A stretch of DNA of 64,000 bases, taken from positions 1,736,001 to 1,800,000 of the forward strand of contig NZ_CP075583.1 in the NCBI RefSeq assembly GCF_023509035.1, read 5' to 3'. A model generated the notes under the pieces. The model saw nothing but the letters and a program-made list of their open reading frames with translations. It had not been told where the DNA came from and searched no databases. Position 1 is the first letter of the stretch, and every line of letters starts with the position of its first letter. This document shows positions 28,348-38,480 of this stretch, piece after piece. The DNA is from Janthinobacterium lividum (GTDB taxonomy: Bacteria > Pseudomonadota > Gammaproteobacteria > Burkholderiales > Burkholderiaceae_D). Position numbers and translations under genes: made by a program.

Positions 28348-28453
28348 GGCGATCAACAGGTTAAGAAAGATGGGTCAGGCAAACGGAAACAGGCGCCAAG
28401 GCTTTGCCAGGCGCCGGGACAGATCATACAGGCGGACGCGGACGCCTGATACC

Positions 28454-29320
28454 TCAATGGTCGGTATCGAACATCTCGTGCAATTCGTCGAGCAGGTCGG
28501 CGGCTTCTTCCTGCGACAGGCCGAGATGCTGGCAAGCAAGTTCGCCGCCCTTGTCCCACTCCAGCGAGGTACTGTTGCCATGGTAGCGCTGAATGCCCTT
28601 TTCGGCCAGCAGCGACAGGGCGACGAGCGAGCGGATGGCGTCATCCGTGGACGGGTCAGCCAGCACCGTGTAGTCGTGGTGGTGCAAAATCGCCCAGGAT
28701 ACGTCGGAAGACAGGCCCCAGTTGCGCGCCAGCAAGCAGCCGATGGCCGCGTGGTTGGTCTGGTGGCGCGCGTCTTCCAGTGTCGTAAAACAATTGTGCG
28801 CATCGTTGGCCGCTGCCGCGTAGGTGTTGACGTAGTCGGGAAAGCGGTTCATCAGCAAGGGCACGCCGATATCGCAGAACAGGCCGAAGGTGTGGGCGAT
28901 GTCGGGCGGGGCGATGCGCAACTTGCGCGAGGTAAATACCAGGGCGCGCGCGCGCTTGGCCGATACATCCCAGAAGTTGGTTAGTTCCACGCCTTCCGCT
29001 TCCAGCGCCTGGCGTGCCAGCAAGCCCGTCATCATGGCGCTGCATTGGTTGATGCCGAGAAAGTTAATGCCTTGCTCGACGGACTTGGCCTTGCGCGCGG
29101 CGCCATAGAAGGGCGAGTTGGCCAGCTTGAGCAGGGCACCCGACATGCCGACGTCGTCGGCGATGATGCGTGCGATGCGGCGCGGCGACGGGTCGTCTTC
29201 GGCCAGTTCGCGCTGCAGGTCGACCAGCAGGCTGGGACGCGGCGGGATACGGATGGAACGCATCAAGGCGTCAACCGGATCTTCCTGCACTATCTGCTTT
29301 TGCGCTGCCGCTCTCATCAT
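28454..29320 (-). CDS. HDOD domain protein
   Basis: This cytosolic protein of about 288 residues consists mainly of an HDOD domain, a catalytically degenerate relative of HD phosphohydrolases used in signalling. Landmarks are IRIPPRPSLLVDLQRELAED, DDVGMSGALLKLANSPFYG and VEQGINFLGINQC. The HD metal residues are not all kept, as expected. The frame extends upstream for 38 codons. The first of the paired ATGs before RAAAQKQIVQ was used because the N-terminal extension looks unstructured and no better site is visible. The partner is unknown. Confidence 0.85.
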   Translation of the reverse strand: MMRAAAQKQIVQEDPVDALMRSIRIPPRPSLLVDLQRELAEDDPSPRRIARIIADDVGMSGALLKLANSPFYGAARKAKSVEQGINFLGINQCSAMMTGLLARQALEAEGVELTNFWDVSAKRARALVFTSRKLRIAPPDIAHTFGLFCDIGVPLLMNRFPDYVNTYAAAANDAHNCFTTLEDARHQTNHAAIGCLLARNWGLSSDVSWAILHHHDYTVLADPSTDDAIRSLVALSLLAEKGIQRYHGNSTSLEWDKGGELACQHLGLSQEEAADLLDELHEMFDTDH

Positions 29321-29610
29321 CACGCTTTCATCATCATTTTTGTGCCCGGTGCTTATTCTGTCGTGCACTGCCGCTGCCCGCTTCATGAGCGTCTGGCGCA
29401 GTGCCCGACGATTATCGCTGTTTATGCATGGCAATAGTTCATCTCTGCAATATATTCTCGCAAAAATCCCCGTTTTGCCCGGGCCCAGCCGCGATTTTCG
29501 TTATTTTACGATGATGACCATCTTGTTATTTATGGTGAAAAGATTAAGTTTTATTTGTTTTCATGGCGCGGCAAGACGTGCGGCGGGATGCGCGGCAGTA
29601 CAATTGCCTG

Positions 29611-30189
29611 ATGAAAAAAATCCTCGCGGGTATCGATTTTGCGGACGATTCCAGTAGCGTGGCGCGCCAGCTGATCGGCGTGACCGTGCTGGTTGAGGGC
29701 GTCGGTGGACGCATCGTGGAAACGGAAGCGTATGACCGGCTCGATCCGGCCTCGCACACGTATGGGGGCATGACGCCGCGCAATGCGGCCATGTTCGGCC
29801 CGCCCGCGCACGCCTATGTCTACCGCTCGTACGGTATCCACTGGTGCCTGAACTTTGTGTGCCGCGAAGCGGGGCATGGCGCGGGCGTGCTGATCCGCGC
29901 CATCGAGCCGCTGGAGGGACTCGATATCATGCGCGAACGGCGCGGCGTCGAAGATGTGCGGCTGCTGTGCTCGGGGCCGGGCAAGGTGTGCCAGGCGCTC
30001 GGTGTCTCGCATATGCATAACCGACTGGCGCTCGATGCGCCGCCTTTCCTGCTGCTGGAGCGCGAGGACGAGGTGACGGTGCAGGCGGGGCCGCGCATCG
30101 GCATTTCAAAGGCGATGGACACGCCATGGCGCTTCGTGCTGGCCGATTCGCGCTACCTGAGCAAGCGGATGCGTACGCCTGTTATCTAG
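29611..30189 (+). CDS. 3-methyladenine DNA glycosylase (AAG/MPG type)
   Basis: This base-excision repair enzyme has 192 residues. Family landmarks are [19 protein letters not shown] with the catalytic glutamate, [19 protein letters not shown] with the intercalating tyrosine region, [19 protein letters not shown] and [10 protein letters not shown]. The ATG used sits after GCCTG and matches the short N terminus of bacterial members. The upstream 16 codons are probably not translated. It is the second DNA glycosylase in this window, after the hypoxanthine enzyme, and is not adjacent to ada. It is convergent with the chemotaxis gene. Confidence 0.94.
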   Translation: MKKILAGIDFADDSSSVARQLIGVTVLVEGVGGRIVETEAYDRLDPASHTYGGMTPRNAAMFGPPAHAYVYRSYGIHWCLNFVCREAGHGAGVLIRAIEPLEGLDIMRERRGVEDVRLLCSGPGKVCQALGVSHMHNRLALDAPPFLLLEREDEVTVQAGPRIGISKAMDTPWRFVLADSRYLSKRMRTPVI

Positions 30190-31886
30190 CTGCGCCGGTG
30201 CTGTGGCGCATCCATGGCGCCACGCTGGCCCGACTTTCCGCGTAGCGGGCTGTGCAGCGCGCGCCGTTCCGTTTCCTTGACGGCGCCGGCTGGAAGCTGG
30301 AATGCCTCGTTCTCGGTGTGCCCGGCCAGCTTCGCGGGCTGCTCGTCCAAGGTGAACACGGCCACGGCCGCCGACAATTTGACGGCCTGGTCCTGCAAAC
30401 TGGCTGCCGCCGCTGCCGCCTGCTCCACCAGGGCCGCATTTTGCTGGGTGACGTCATCCATTTGCGTGACGGCCTGATTCACTTCCGTGATGCCCGACGC
30501 CTGCTCGGCGCTGGCCTGTTTCACGCGCTGGATGATCTCATTGACTTGCTGCACCGATGCAACGATGGCGCCCATGCTGTCGCCCGCCTGCTGTACGGCC
30601 ACGCTGCCGCCATCGATGGTGGTGACCGAGGTGGCGATCAGCGTCTTGATTTCCCTGGCCGCCTGCGCCGAGCGCTGCGCCAGGGTGCGCACTTCGGACG
30701 CCACCACGGCAAAGCCGCGGCCTTGCTCGCCCGCGCGCGCCGCTTCCACCGCCGCATTCAGCGCGAGGATATTGGTCTGGAAGGAAATGCCGTCGATCAC
30801 GCCGATAATATCCACGATCTGGCGCGAATTGGCGCGTATGGTCGCCATCGTCGTCACCGCCTGTTGCATCGATTCTCCCCCTTGCACTGCCAGGGTGGAG
30901 GCTTGCCCCGCTAGCTCGCAGGCCAGCTGGGCGTTGTCGGCGTTGTCATTGACGGCTCGCGTCAGCGCTTCCATGGCGCTCGACGTTTCCTCCAGCGAAC
31001 TGGCTTGCATTTCCGTGCGTGCCGATAAATCCAGATTGCCGGTGGCAATTTCGTGCGAGGCCGTGTCGATCGATTGCACGGCGCCCATGATGGTGCGCAA
31101 GGTCTGGTTCAGGTGAGCGATGGTCTGGTCCAGCACGCGCGACGTGGCGGCGATCTCGTCATTGCCCTGCTTGGGCGCGCCGGCCATCAGCTTGCCCGCC
31201 GCCAAGTCTTGCACGGCGTCGGCAATGCCGCGAATTTCCGCCAGCATGGCGCGGCGCACCAGTATGGTCACCACGATGGAGACGAGGATCGATAGCAGCA
31301 CCGTCAGCAGCAGGCTCCAGCCCAGGCTGCGAAACTCGGCGCTGGCTGTCGCATGGGCCTGGCTGCTGAGCGTCGTTTCCAGGGCCGACAGTTGCGCCAG
31401 CTGCGTATTGAACTGGACGAACTGGGTTTCCGCCTTGAGCATGGAATTGGTGGCGATCGACTGGTCCATCTGCGCCATTTCCATGGTTTCCAGCACGGCC
31501 TTGCGATAGCCGGCCAGTGCTGTGATGGCCGCATCGACCAGGGTGCGCTCGGCGCCCGTGGCGGTGGAACGCAGCGTGGCCAGCTGGGTGCCGATGGCCG
31601 CATGGCGCGCCTTGATCTGTTGCTCCAATGCATCGAGGCGGGCCTTGGCGAAGCTGCCATTCGTCCACGACAGCAACTGGTACATATTGCCGTGCACATG
31701 CCTGGCCTCGCCAAGTACGTCGGCCGCCGCCTTCAAGTGCGTGATGCGCACCCGCACCATGTTTTCCAGCGAGGCATTTTGCCGCACCATGCCATACCAG
31801 GCGCCGCTCGAGCTGAGTATCAGCAGCAGCAAGACCAGGGTGGGTGCCAGCAATAATTTTGGTCCGATGCGTAGTGTATTGAGCAT
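30186..31886 (-). CDS. Methyl-accepting chemotaxis protein
   Basis: This inner-membrane chemoreceptor has 566 residues. The first helix is near residues 10-30, a mostly helical periplasmic four-helix-bundle domain runs to about 185, and a second helix lies around 186-206. HAMP and the cytoplasmic signalling domain follow. The hairpin tip [20 protein letters not shown] binds CheA and CheW. The C terminus lacks a clear CheR-docking pentapeptide. The ATG follows AGGAG by six bases; an earlier ATG in frame lacks a site. It is 65 bases downstream of the gene for a periplasmic Cache protein, a likely sensory partner. The ligand is unknown. Confidence 0.93.
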   Translation of the reverse strand: MLNTLRIGPKLLLAPTLVLLLLILSSSGAWYGMVRQNASLENMVRVRITHLKAAADVLGEARHVHGNMYQLLSWTNGSFAKARLDALEQQIKARHAAIGTQLATLRSTATGAERTLVDAAITALAGYRKAVLETMEMAQMDQSIATNSMLKAETQFVQFNTQLAQLSALETTLSSQAHATASAEFRSLGWSLLLTVLLSILVSIVVTILVRRAMLAEIRGIADAVQDLAAGKLMAGAPKQGNDEIAATSRVLDQTIAHLNQTLRTIMGAVQSIDTASHEIATGNLDLSARTEMQASSLEETSSAMEALTRAVNDNADNAQLACELAGQASTLAVQGGESMQQAVTTMATIRANSRQIVDIIGVIDGISFQTNILALNAAVEAARAGEQGRGFAVVASEVRTLAQRSAQAAREIKTLIATSVTTIDGGSVAVQQAGDSMGAIVASVQQVNEIIQRVKQASAEQASGITEVNQAVTQMDDVTQQNAALVEQAAAAAASLQDQAVKLSAAVAVFTLDEQPAKLAGHTENEAFQLPAGAVKETERRALHSPLRGKSGQRGAMDAPQHRRS

Positions 31887-31951
31887 GCTTGACTCCTGGC
31901 TATGGCTGTTCAACCGCAGGCAGCGCGAGATGTGGGCGCGCCGCCCCTGCC

Positions 31952-32410
31952 TTATTTTTTGTAGATCCCCGCTTCGAGCACCACATCGTTGACGCGCAGG
32001 ATGTACGTGGTCTTCGGCTCGATCTTGCCGCTGGTGGGATTCTTGTACTGGTAATCGACCCAGCCCTTGCCCTGTTTTTGCGCCAGCTCGATGATTTCAC
32101 GGCGATATTTCTTGCCATTCGCATCGGGCACATCCGTCAAATCCTTGCCCACGATGGAGGGATTGATGGGGTGGGCCAGCACGATGCCCGTCTTGATGTC
32201 GCGCATGTCCACATATAGCGAGCCCTGCACGAAGTCCGGGTCTTTCGCCGTGATTTTCTTCATCATTTCTTCCTTGCCATGTGCCTTCATGAAGGCGGCG
32301 CCCCGTTCGGCCATGGCGATGGCGTCTTTTTCCGTTGCTTCGACTGCGGCATTGACGCTGCCGCCGACAAATGCCAGGCACAGCAGGCTACCCGTGAATA
32401 AGCGTTTCAT
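31952..32410 (-). CDS. Exported single Cache domain protein
   Basis: This periplasmic protein of 152 residues has a Sec signal peptide ([20 protein letters not shown]) followed by a single Cache domain. Domain landmarks are [32 protein letters not shown], and [20 protein letters not shown], the small-molecule-binding region. The ATG lies five bases after AGGAG. The same-strand chemoreceptor follows at once. Free-standing Cache proteins probably present ligands to a receptor. That pairing is inference here. Confidence 0.88.
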   Translation of the reverse strand: MKRLFTGSLLCLAFVGGSVNAAVEATEKDAIAMAERGAAFMKAHGKEEMMKKITAKDPDFVQGSLYVDMRDIKTGIVLAHPINPSIVGKDLTDVPDANGKKYRREIIELAQKQGKGWVDYQYKNPTSGKIEPKTTYILRVNDVVLEAGIYKK

Positions 32411-32469
32411 GAAAGCTCCTTGTGATATCGAGGGATATGTTGCCAAGTCGTAATTTACGTCGCCGACGC

Positions 32470-32490
32470 TTCCATCAAATTGCGATGGAA
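32470..32490. promoter_or_regulatory. Perfect seven-base inverted repeat between the Cache gene and kamA
   Basis: TTCCATC and GATGGAA flank AAATTGC. The repeat lies about 60 bases upstream of the Cache gene start on the minus strand and about 200 bases before kamA. It is a possible operator for the Cache-chemoreceptor unit. The rest of this 280-base gap shows nothing else I can support. Confidence 0.35.
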
Positions 32491-32691
32491 CAAACTAAGG
32501 TGTTGCTTGTAGGCACCGTGCAACGTATCGAGCGCTTGTTGATATGTAGCAATTTGGTTCCGAATAGCAAGAACTATGATGACTTTCACAGCATGTCGAA
32601 GGATGTGGCATGGGGGAGGAAGAGGCTGGAATTGGCTGATATAAGGCTGATTTCATGAAGGTTGTCGCTATTTACAGGCAGGGAGACTATC

Positions 32692-34057
32692 GTGTCCGCA
32701 CTCATTACCGAGCCGTTTTCACCCAAGTTCAAGCCGTATACGCGGCACACCATTCAACAGGCGCGGCAGTGGGAATGGCTGCCGGAAGAGCAGCGCGAAG
32801 CCGTGCAAGTGGTGTCGCACGTCTTGCCATTTCGCACGAATGCCTATGTGCTCGATCAGTTGATCGACTGGAGCAACATCCCTGACGACCCCATCTATCG
32901 CCTCGTCTTCCCCCACCGCGACATGCTGTCGCCCGAGCAGTATGCGCACTTGCGCGACCTGGTGCTGGTGCAACGGGACAAGGCTGCTATCGACGCCTAT
33001 GTGCATGGCTTGCGCCTGGGCATGAATCCCCACCCGGCCGGCCAGATGACGCACAACGTGCCCCGGGTCAACGATGCGCCAGTGCGGGGCCTGCAGCATA
33101 AATATGCGCAGACGGTGCTGTTTTTTCCCCAGCGCCGGCCAGACGTGCCACGCGTATTGCACCTTCTGCTTCCGCTGGCCCCAGTTCGTCGGCATGGACG
33201 ACATGAAGTTTGATGCGCGCGAGTCGCATGAGCTGGCCGCCTACCTGAAACTGCATCCGGAAGTGACGGACGTGCTGATCACGGGCGGCGACCCGATGAT
33301 CATGAATACGCGGCAACTGGCCGCCTACCTTGAGCCGCTGCTAGCGCCGGGCCTGGAACACATCCAGAACATCCGCATCGGCACCAAGGCGGTGGCGTAT
33401 TGGCCGCAGCGCTTCGTGTCCGACCGCGATGCGGATGAGCTGATGCGCCTGTTCGAGCGCATCGTCAAGGCGGGCAAGAACCTGGCCGTGATGGGCCATT
33501 ACAGCCATGCCGTCGAGTTGCGCCAGGACATCGCGCAGCAAGCCGTGAAACGCATCGTCTCCACGGGCGCCACCTTGCGCATGCAGGGGCCGCTGATCCG
33601 CCACATCAATGAAGACCCGGCAAGCTGGGCGGAACTATGGCAGACGGGTACGCGCCTGGGGGCGATTCCGTATTACATGTTTGTCGAACGCGATACGGGG
33701 CCGCGCGGCTATTTCGAGTTGCCCTTGGCGAAGGCGTACGAGATTTTCCAGGCCGCCTACCAGATGGTGTCGGGCCTGTCGCGCACGGTGCGCGGGCCCT
33801 CCATGAGTACCTTCCCTGGCAAGGTCGTCATCGATGGCATCGTTACCATCAATGGCGAAAAACTGTTTGCCCTGCAATTTTTGCAGGCGCGCAACCCGGA
33901 CTGGGTGCGCCGGCCGTTTTATGCGAAATTCGATGCGGAAGCGACGTGGTTGGATGATTTGAAACCGGCCTTTGGCCACGACAAGTTTTTCTTTGAAACG
34001 GATGAGCCTATGCCGCAGCTGCCGCACAAAATCATCCGCCTGGCACGGGCCGCCTGA
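32692..34057 (+). pseudogene. KamA family radical SAM aminomutase (lysine 2,3-aminomutase-like), frameshifted
   Basis: Radical SAM enzymes of this family move the alpha-amino group of lysine or a related amino acid using PLP and a 4Fe-4S cluster. The N-terminal part (SHVLPFRTNAYVLDQLIDW to KYAQTVLFF) reads in one frame. The cluster motif CHAYCTFCFRWPQFVG, with the CxxxCxxC cysteines, and the rest of the protein (VLITGGDPMIMNTRQLAAYL, YMFVERDTGPRGYFELPLA) read in another. The break is the T-run 33121-33126, and removing one T joins the two halves perfectly. The GTG start follows AGGGAG. The MFS gene starts two bases after the stop. Confidence 0.85.
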
Positions 34058-34059
34058 GC

Positions 34060-35407
34060 ATGCACGGCGCCGGCGCCTCTTCCCGTTCCGGGGTGGCCGT
34101 GTTTTGTCTGGTGTTCCTGCCGTTCGCGCTCGGTCATTACCTGTCGTGCCTGCTACGCGGCGTCAATGCCGTACTGACGGCTGAACTGCTGGGCACCATC
34201 GCCCTGACCCCAGCCCAGCTGGGCCTGCTGACCAGCGCCTTTTTTCTCGCCTTTGCGCTGGTGCAACTGCCGGTTGGCATGGCGCTCGACCGCTACGGTC
34301 CCCGCACGGCGCAACTGTGGCTGCTGGCACTGGCGGCCGTGGGCGTGTGGCTGTTCAGCCGGGGCCACAATTTTGCTGAACTGATGTGGGCGCGCGCCTT
34401 GATGGGGGCAGGCCTGGGTGGCTGCTTCATGGCCGCAGTGAAAGCGATCTCGTGCGCAATTGCGCCATCTCGCCTGCCTTCCGTGCATGGCTACCTGATC
34501 GCCGTGGGCGGCCTGGGCGCGGCCACGGCCACCATGCCCGTCAAGCTGGCCCTGCATTACACGGACTGGCGCGGCGTCTTCCTGGTCCTGGCGCTGGCGG
34601 CGCTGGCCATCGGCTTGCTGATCCGCCTGCTGTCGCCGGCCATGCCCGTGCCTGCCGCCGCGCACGCGGTGAGCAAGGTCAGCGTGTGGAGCGTGTACCG
34701 TGATCGCGGTTTTCGCCGCACCATCGCGCTGATCCTGCTGCCGCACACGGTGTTCTTTGGCGTGCAGGGCTTGTGGGTGGGGCGCTGGCTGGCCGACGTG
34801 GGCGGCTTGTCCGACGACAGCGTGGCGTATATGTTGTACCTGGGCATGGCGGCCGTCATCTTCGGCGCCATCGGCATGGGCATGTTAACGGAATGGGCTG
34901 GCCGGCGCGGCATTGAACCCATGCAAGTGGCGGCCGCCGGCATCGTCCTGTTTGTCGCCGTGCAAGTGGCGATGGCATGCAATGTGGTGCCCAGCCTGCC
35001 TTTGCTGTCCGTGCTGTTTTACCTTGCTGGGCACGGTGACGGGCCTCGAGTATGCGATCGTCGCGCAAAGCATGCCGGCCAGCTTGACGGGCAGGGCGGC
35101 CACCTGCTTGAATTTGCTCATTTTCACAGGCGCCTTCCTGGTGCAGGCGGGCTTTGGCCTTATCCTCGGCTGCTGGCCCTTGAACAGCCAGCAGCAGTAT
35201 CCGCCGCAGGCGTACCAGGCGGCGTTTGGCGTTCTGGCGGCCTTGCAACTGCCGGGACTCGCGATGTTTTTCATTCGCCGCTACAGGCGTGCCGGGCCAT
35301 CCGGTAAAATGGCGGCCTGCACAGCGGCAATGATCAACTCCAAGGAAGACTATGAAACTCGTTCGTTATGGACGTCCAGGCAAGGAAAAACCGGGCCTGA
35401 TCGATGA
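34060..35407 (+). pseudogene. MFS transporter, frameshifted near the C terminus
   Basis: This is an inner-membrane carrier with twelve expected helices. The N-terminal half has the MFS motif QLPVGMALDRYGPRTAQLW between helices 2 and 3. The frame is good through PSLPLLSVLF. At the T-run 35017-35020 it shifts, and the remaining helices (LLGTVTGLEYAIVAQSMPAS, LIFTGAFLVQAGFGLILGC) read one frame over. The end is uncertain: the second frame runs to 35407 and overlaps the FAH gene by about 55 bases. It lies two bases after kamA, so it may export or import the aminomutase product or substrate. That link is inference. Confidence 0.78.
35305..35310 (+). promoter_or_regulatory. Candidate -10 element before the FAH-family gene
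   Basis: TAAAAT in the context CCGGTAAAATGGC lies about 40 bases before the start codon. The same GGTAAAATGGC context occurs at the hypoxanthine glycosylase start. No convincing -35 was found. Confidence 0.3.
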
Positions 35408-36200
35408 AGAAGGCAAACTGCGCGACCTGTCCGGCGTGATTGCCGATATTGACGGCGCACAACTGTCCGACAAGGTTTTGCGCAAGCTGGCCAAGGTCGA
35501 CGAAAAGACCTTGCCCCTGGTGCGCGGCAATCCACGCTTCGGCGTGCCGCTGGCGAAAGTCGGCAAGTTCATCGGCATCGGCCTCAATTACGCGGATCAC
35601 GCGGCCGAGTCCGGCATGCCGATTCCGGCCGAACCCATCGTCTTCATGAAGGCAATTACATGCCTGAATGGCCCGGACGACAATGTCGTGTTGCCCAAAG
35701 GTTCCAAGAAGACAGACTGGGAAGTGGAGCTGGGCGTGATCATCGGTACGCGCGCGCAATACGTGAGCGAAGAGGATGCCCTGAAATACGTGGCTGGTTA
35801 CTGCGTCGTCAACGACATTTCCGAGCGCTCGTTCCAGCTGGAGCGGGGCGGCCAGTGGGATAAAGGCAAGGGTTGCGACACCTTCGGCCCCGTCGGTCCG
35901 TGGCTGGTGACGCGCGATGAAGTCATCGACGAGCAGGATTTGGACCTGTACCTGGAAGTCAATGGCAAGCGCATGCAGACCGGAAATACGCAAACCATGA
36001 TCTTCTCGGTGGCGCAGATCGTCAGCTATTTGTCGCAATTCATGACCCTGGAACCGGGCGACGTCATCGCCACGGGCACGCCACCTGGTGTGGGCCAGGG
36101 CCGCAAGCCGCAGCGTTTCCTGAAAAAGGGCGATAGCATGCGCCTGGGCATCGCCGGCCTCGGCGAACAGCAGCAGGAAGTGGTCGCCTGGACTGCCTGA
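35352..36200 (+). CDS. Fumarylacetoacetate hydrolase (FAH) family protein
   Basis: This 282-residue enzyme has the FAH C-terminal fold, which binds a divalent metal and cleaves or decarboxylates beta-keto or 2-oxo acids. Landmarks are IGIGLNYADHAAESG, FMKAITCLNGPDDNV, the metal glutamates in DWEVELGVIIG, YCVVNDISERSFQ, and PGDVIATGTPPGVG near the end. The ATG follows AAGGAAGACT. It is close to ureidoglycolate-lyase-like and 2-keto-pentenoate-hydratase-like members, so the substrate cannot be set. The stop overlaps the next ATG, so they are coupled. Confidence 0.93.
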   Translation: MKLVRYGRPGKEKPGLIDEEGKLRDLSGVIADIDGAQLSDKVLRKLAKVDEKTLPLVRGNPRFGVPLAKVGKFIGIGLNYADHAAESGMPIPAEPIVFMKAITCLNGPDDNVVLPKGSKKTDWEVELGVIIGTRAQYVSEEDALKYVAGYCVVNDISERSFQLERGGQWDKGKGCDTFGPVGPWLVTRDEVIDEQDLDLYLEVNGKRMQTGNTQTMIFSVAQIVSYLSQFMTLEPGDVIATGTPPGVGQGRKPQRFLKKGDSMRLGIAGLGEQQQEVVAWTA

Positions 36201-36766
36201 TGGCCGGTAGCGATATCGACCGTTTGCCGCCGCTGCCTTTGACGCAGCTGGACCCGCAGCAGCGCGCGGCCGCTCAAGCCATCATCGACGGTCCACGCGG
36301 GGCGCTGTACGGCCCCTTCGTGCCGCTGATCCGCAGCCCCGAGCTGATGGAAACGGCGCAGCGCATGGGAGAATATTTGCGCTACCGCAGCGCCATCGGC
36401 ACGCGGCTGTCGGAACTGGCGATCCTGGTGACGGCGCGCCAGTGGGACCAGCAAGTCGAGTGGGCCATCCATACGCCGCTGGCGGTGCAGAACGGCATCG
36501 CGCAAGCGGCCGTGGACGCCATCGCCGCGCGGCGCGCACCGCTTGCCCTGAAAGAAGATGAGCAAGCCGTGCACGACTTCTGCATCGAGCTGCAGCAGAA
36601 CAAGCGCGTCAGCGATGCCACGTATGCGCGCGCGCTGGCACTGTTCGGTGAGCACGGCGTGGTCGACTTGATGGGTATCAATGGCTATTACACCTTCCTG
36701 GCCATGGTCATGAATGGCGCGCAGACGGCGGTCCCGGCCTTGGGCGTACCGCCTTTGCCCGCCTGA
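36200..36766 (+). CDS. Carboxymuconolactone decarboxylase (CMD/AhpD-like) family protein
   Basis: This small helical protein has 188 residues. The region YRSAIGTRLSELAILVTARQW is the CMD signature, and QVEWAIHTPLAVQNGIAQAA follows. It lacks the CxxC pair of AhpD, so peroxidase or thiol activity is unlikely and the protein is closer to the decarboxylase side. ATG overlaps the FAH stop (TGATG). FAH and CMD proteins often act together in the breakdown of aromatic or keto acids; the substrate is unknown here. Confidence 0.9.
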   Translation: MAGSDIDRLPPLPLTQLDPQQRAAAQAIIDGPRGALYGPFVPLIRSPELMETAQRMGEYLRYRSAIGTRLSELAILVTARQWDQQVEWAIHTPLAVQNGIAQAAVDAIAARRAPLALKEDEQAVHDFCIELQQNKRVSDATYARALALFGEHGVVDLMGINGYYTFLAMVMNGAQTAVPALGVPPLPA

Positions 36767-36825
36767 TTCGAGGACTTCTTCGGGAAAAGATGGACAAAGT
36801 GTAATGAAGTTGAAATTATTCAATA

Positions 36826-36831
36826 TATAAT
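36826..36831 (+). promoter_or_regulatory. Candidate -10 element before the Deg-like protease
   Basis: A consensus TATAAT sits in an AT-rich patch about 30 bases before the start codon. The -35 region is poor. It is unusual in this GC-rich stretch. Confidence 0.45.
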
Positions 36832-36862
36832 TTTACTTCCCTTCCATTGCTAAAAAAGCTCA

Positions 36863-38422
36863 ATGAAAAACTCGTCCGTGCTCCACCCTGATGGGCCGCG
36901 CCTTCCTGGCGCTGGCCCTTTCTTTTGCCCATTGATAATGGTGCGTGCGCTTGCCGCCGAGACCGCCGCTAGCGCTAGCCCCAGCGCTTCCGCCCTGGAA
37001 AATTCAGTCGTCAAGGTGTTTTCCACCCTGCGGGGCCCCGATCCGTACAAGCCGTGGAGCAAGGCTGCGCCGCAAGAGGTGACGGGTTCCGGCGTGGTCA
37101 TCGAAGGCCGCCGCATCCTCACCAATGCCCACGTGGTCGGCTATGCCAGCCAGGTGCAGATCCAGGCGAATGGCGCTGGCGACAAGATACCGGCGACCGT
37201 GCTGGCCATCTCGCGCGGCATGGACCTGGCCTTGCTGAAAATCGACGACGACAGTTTTTTCGCCAGCCATAAAGCGGTGCCGCGCGCCAATGTCTTGCCG
37301 GATGTGCGCGATGCCGTGCTGGCGTATGGCTATCCGACGGGCGGCACGTCGTTGTCGATCACCAAGGGCATCGTCTCGCGCATCGAATTCGTGCGCTACA
37401 ACTTCCCCGTGTCCGGCTTGCGCATCCAGATCGATGCGGCCATTAATCCAGGCAATAGCGGCGGCCCCGTGATTGCTGGCGACAAGATGATCGGCCTGGC
37501 CTTTGCCGGCATGCTGAATGCGCAAAACATCGGCTACATCATCCCCAACGAGGAAATCGAGCTGTTCCTGCGCGACCAGGACAGTGGCGCGCCCCAGGGC
37601 AAGCCGGCCATGCGTGACGTGACGCAAACGCTGGAAAATCCCGCGCTGCGCACCTACCTGAAACTGGCCAAGGGGGTCGAGGGCGCTGTCGTGATGTCGC
37701 CGGCCAGCAAGGATGCCGCCTATCCGCTCAAGGAATGGGATGTCATCACGCATATCGGCGATTTTCCCATCGATAACCAGGGCATGGTCAAGCTGAATGC
37801 CAACAGCCGCGTGCGCTTCCAGTACCGGGTGCAGCAACTGGCAAAAGACGGCCAGTTGCCGTTGACGGTGGTGCGCCAGGGCGCGCCCCTGAAAATCAAG
37901 GTGCCCGTCTCGGCGGCGCATCCGATGCTCATTAGCGGCCTGCAGGGCAATTACCCGTCCTATTTCATTTTTGGACCCATGGTGTTTTCGCGCGCCAGCA
38001 CGGAATTCATGGCGGCGCCGAATGGTAATCCAGCGATGCTGGGCGGCATGGCGTTTGCCGGCAATCCACTGGCCACGCGGCGCGGCGATGCGCCCGATAG
38101 CGAGCGCGAAGAACTGGTGGTGATCGCCGCGCCATTCTTCCCGCACAAGCTGATGAATGGCTACAGTACCCGTTTCTTCTCGGTCGTCGATTCCGTCAAT
38201 GGCGTGCGCGTGCGCAGCCTGGCGCACCTGGTGGCCTTGCTGCGCGACCAGACGGATGAGTTGCTGACATTCCGCTTCCAGCAGCGCGATGCGGAAATGG
38301 TCGTCGTGCCCCGCAAGGACATGCTGGCAGCGACGGAATCGGTGCTGACGGACAACGGCATTCGCTCGGAAGCGTCGCCCGATATGTTGAAAATCTGGAA
38401 TGCAAAAACGCCGGCGAACTGA
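36863..38422 (+). CDS. Trypsin-like serine protease with PDZ-like regions (Deg/HtrA-like)
   Basis: This protease has 519 residues. The catalytic triad is His in ILTNAHVVG, Asp in MDLALLKID and Ser in NPGNSGGPVIAG. Two PDZ-like regions follow the protease domain (about residues 250-345 and 420-500). The C-terminal half is longer than in DegP, closer to plant Deg-like proteins. The N terminus is odd. In the given frame the first 30 residues are rich in proline and weakly hydrophobic, whereas an ATG in the next frame reads MGRAFLALALSFA, a proper signal-peptide core. Two compensating base errors could explain this. Without them export is doubtful. Confidence 0.88.
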   Translation: MKNSSVLHPDGPRLPGAGPFFCPLIMVRALAAETAASASPSASALENSVVKVFSTLRGPDPYKPWSKAAPQEVTGSGVVIEGRRILTNAHVVGYASQVQIQANGAGDKIPATVLAISRGMDLALLKIDDDSFFASHKAVPRANVLPDVRDAVLAYGYPTGGTSLSITKGIVSRIEFVRYNFPVSGLRIQIDAAINPGNSGGPVIAGDKMIGLAFAGMLNAQNIGYIIPNEEIELFLRDQDSGAPQGKPAMRDVTQTLENPALRTYLKLAKGVEGAVVMSPASKDAAYPLKEWDVITHIGDFPIDNQGMVKLNANSRVRFQYRVQQLAKDGQLPLTVVRQGAPLKIKVPVSAAHPMLISGLQGNYPSYFIFGPMVFSRASTEFMAAPNGNPAMLGGMAFAGNPLATRRGDAPDSEREELVVIAAPFFPHKLMNGYSTRFFSVVDSVNGVRVRSLAHLVALLRDQTDELLTFRFQQRDAEMVVVPRKDMLAATESVLTDNGIRSEASPDMLKIWNAKTPAN

Positions 38423-38445
38423 TTGTTCCCGGCGTTCCGTACAAC

Positions 38446-38480
38446 AACAGGCGCGGCAGAAAGCTGCGCCTGTTTTATTT
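38446..38480. terminator. Terminator between convergent protease and esterase genes
   Basis: AACAGGCGC and GCGCCTGTT form a nine-base stem with a loop of about twelve bases, followed by TTATTTTA on the plus strand. It can serve the protease transcript and, less well, the convergent esterase transcript. Confidence 0.65.
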
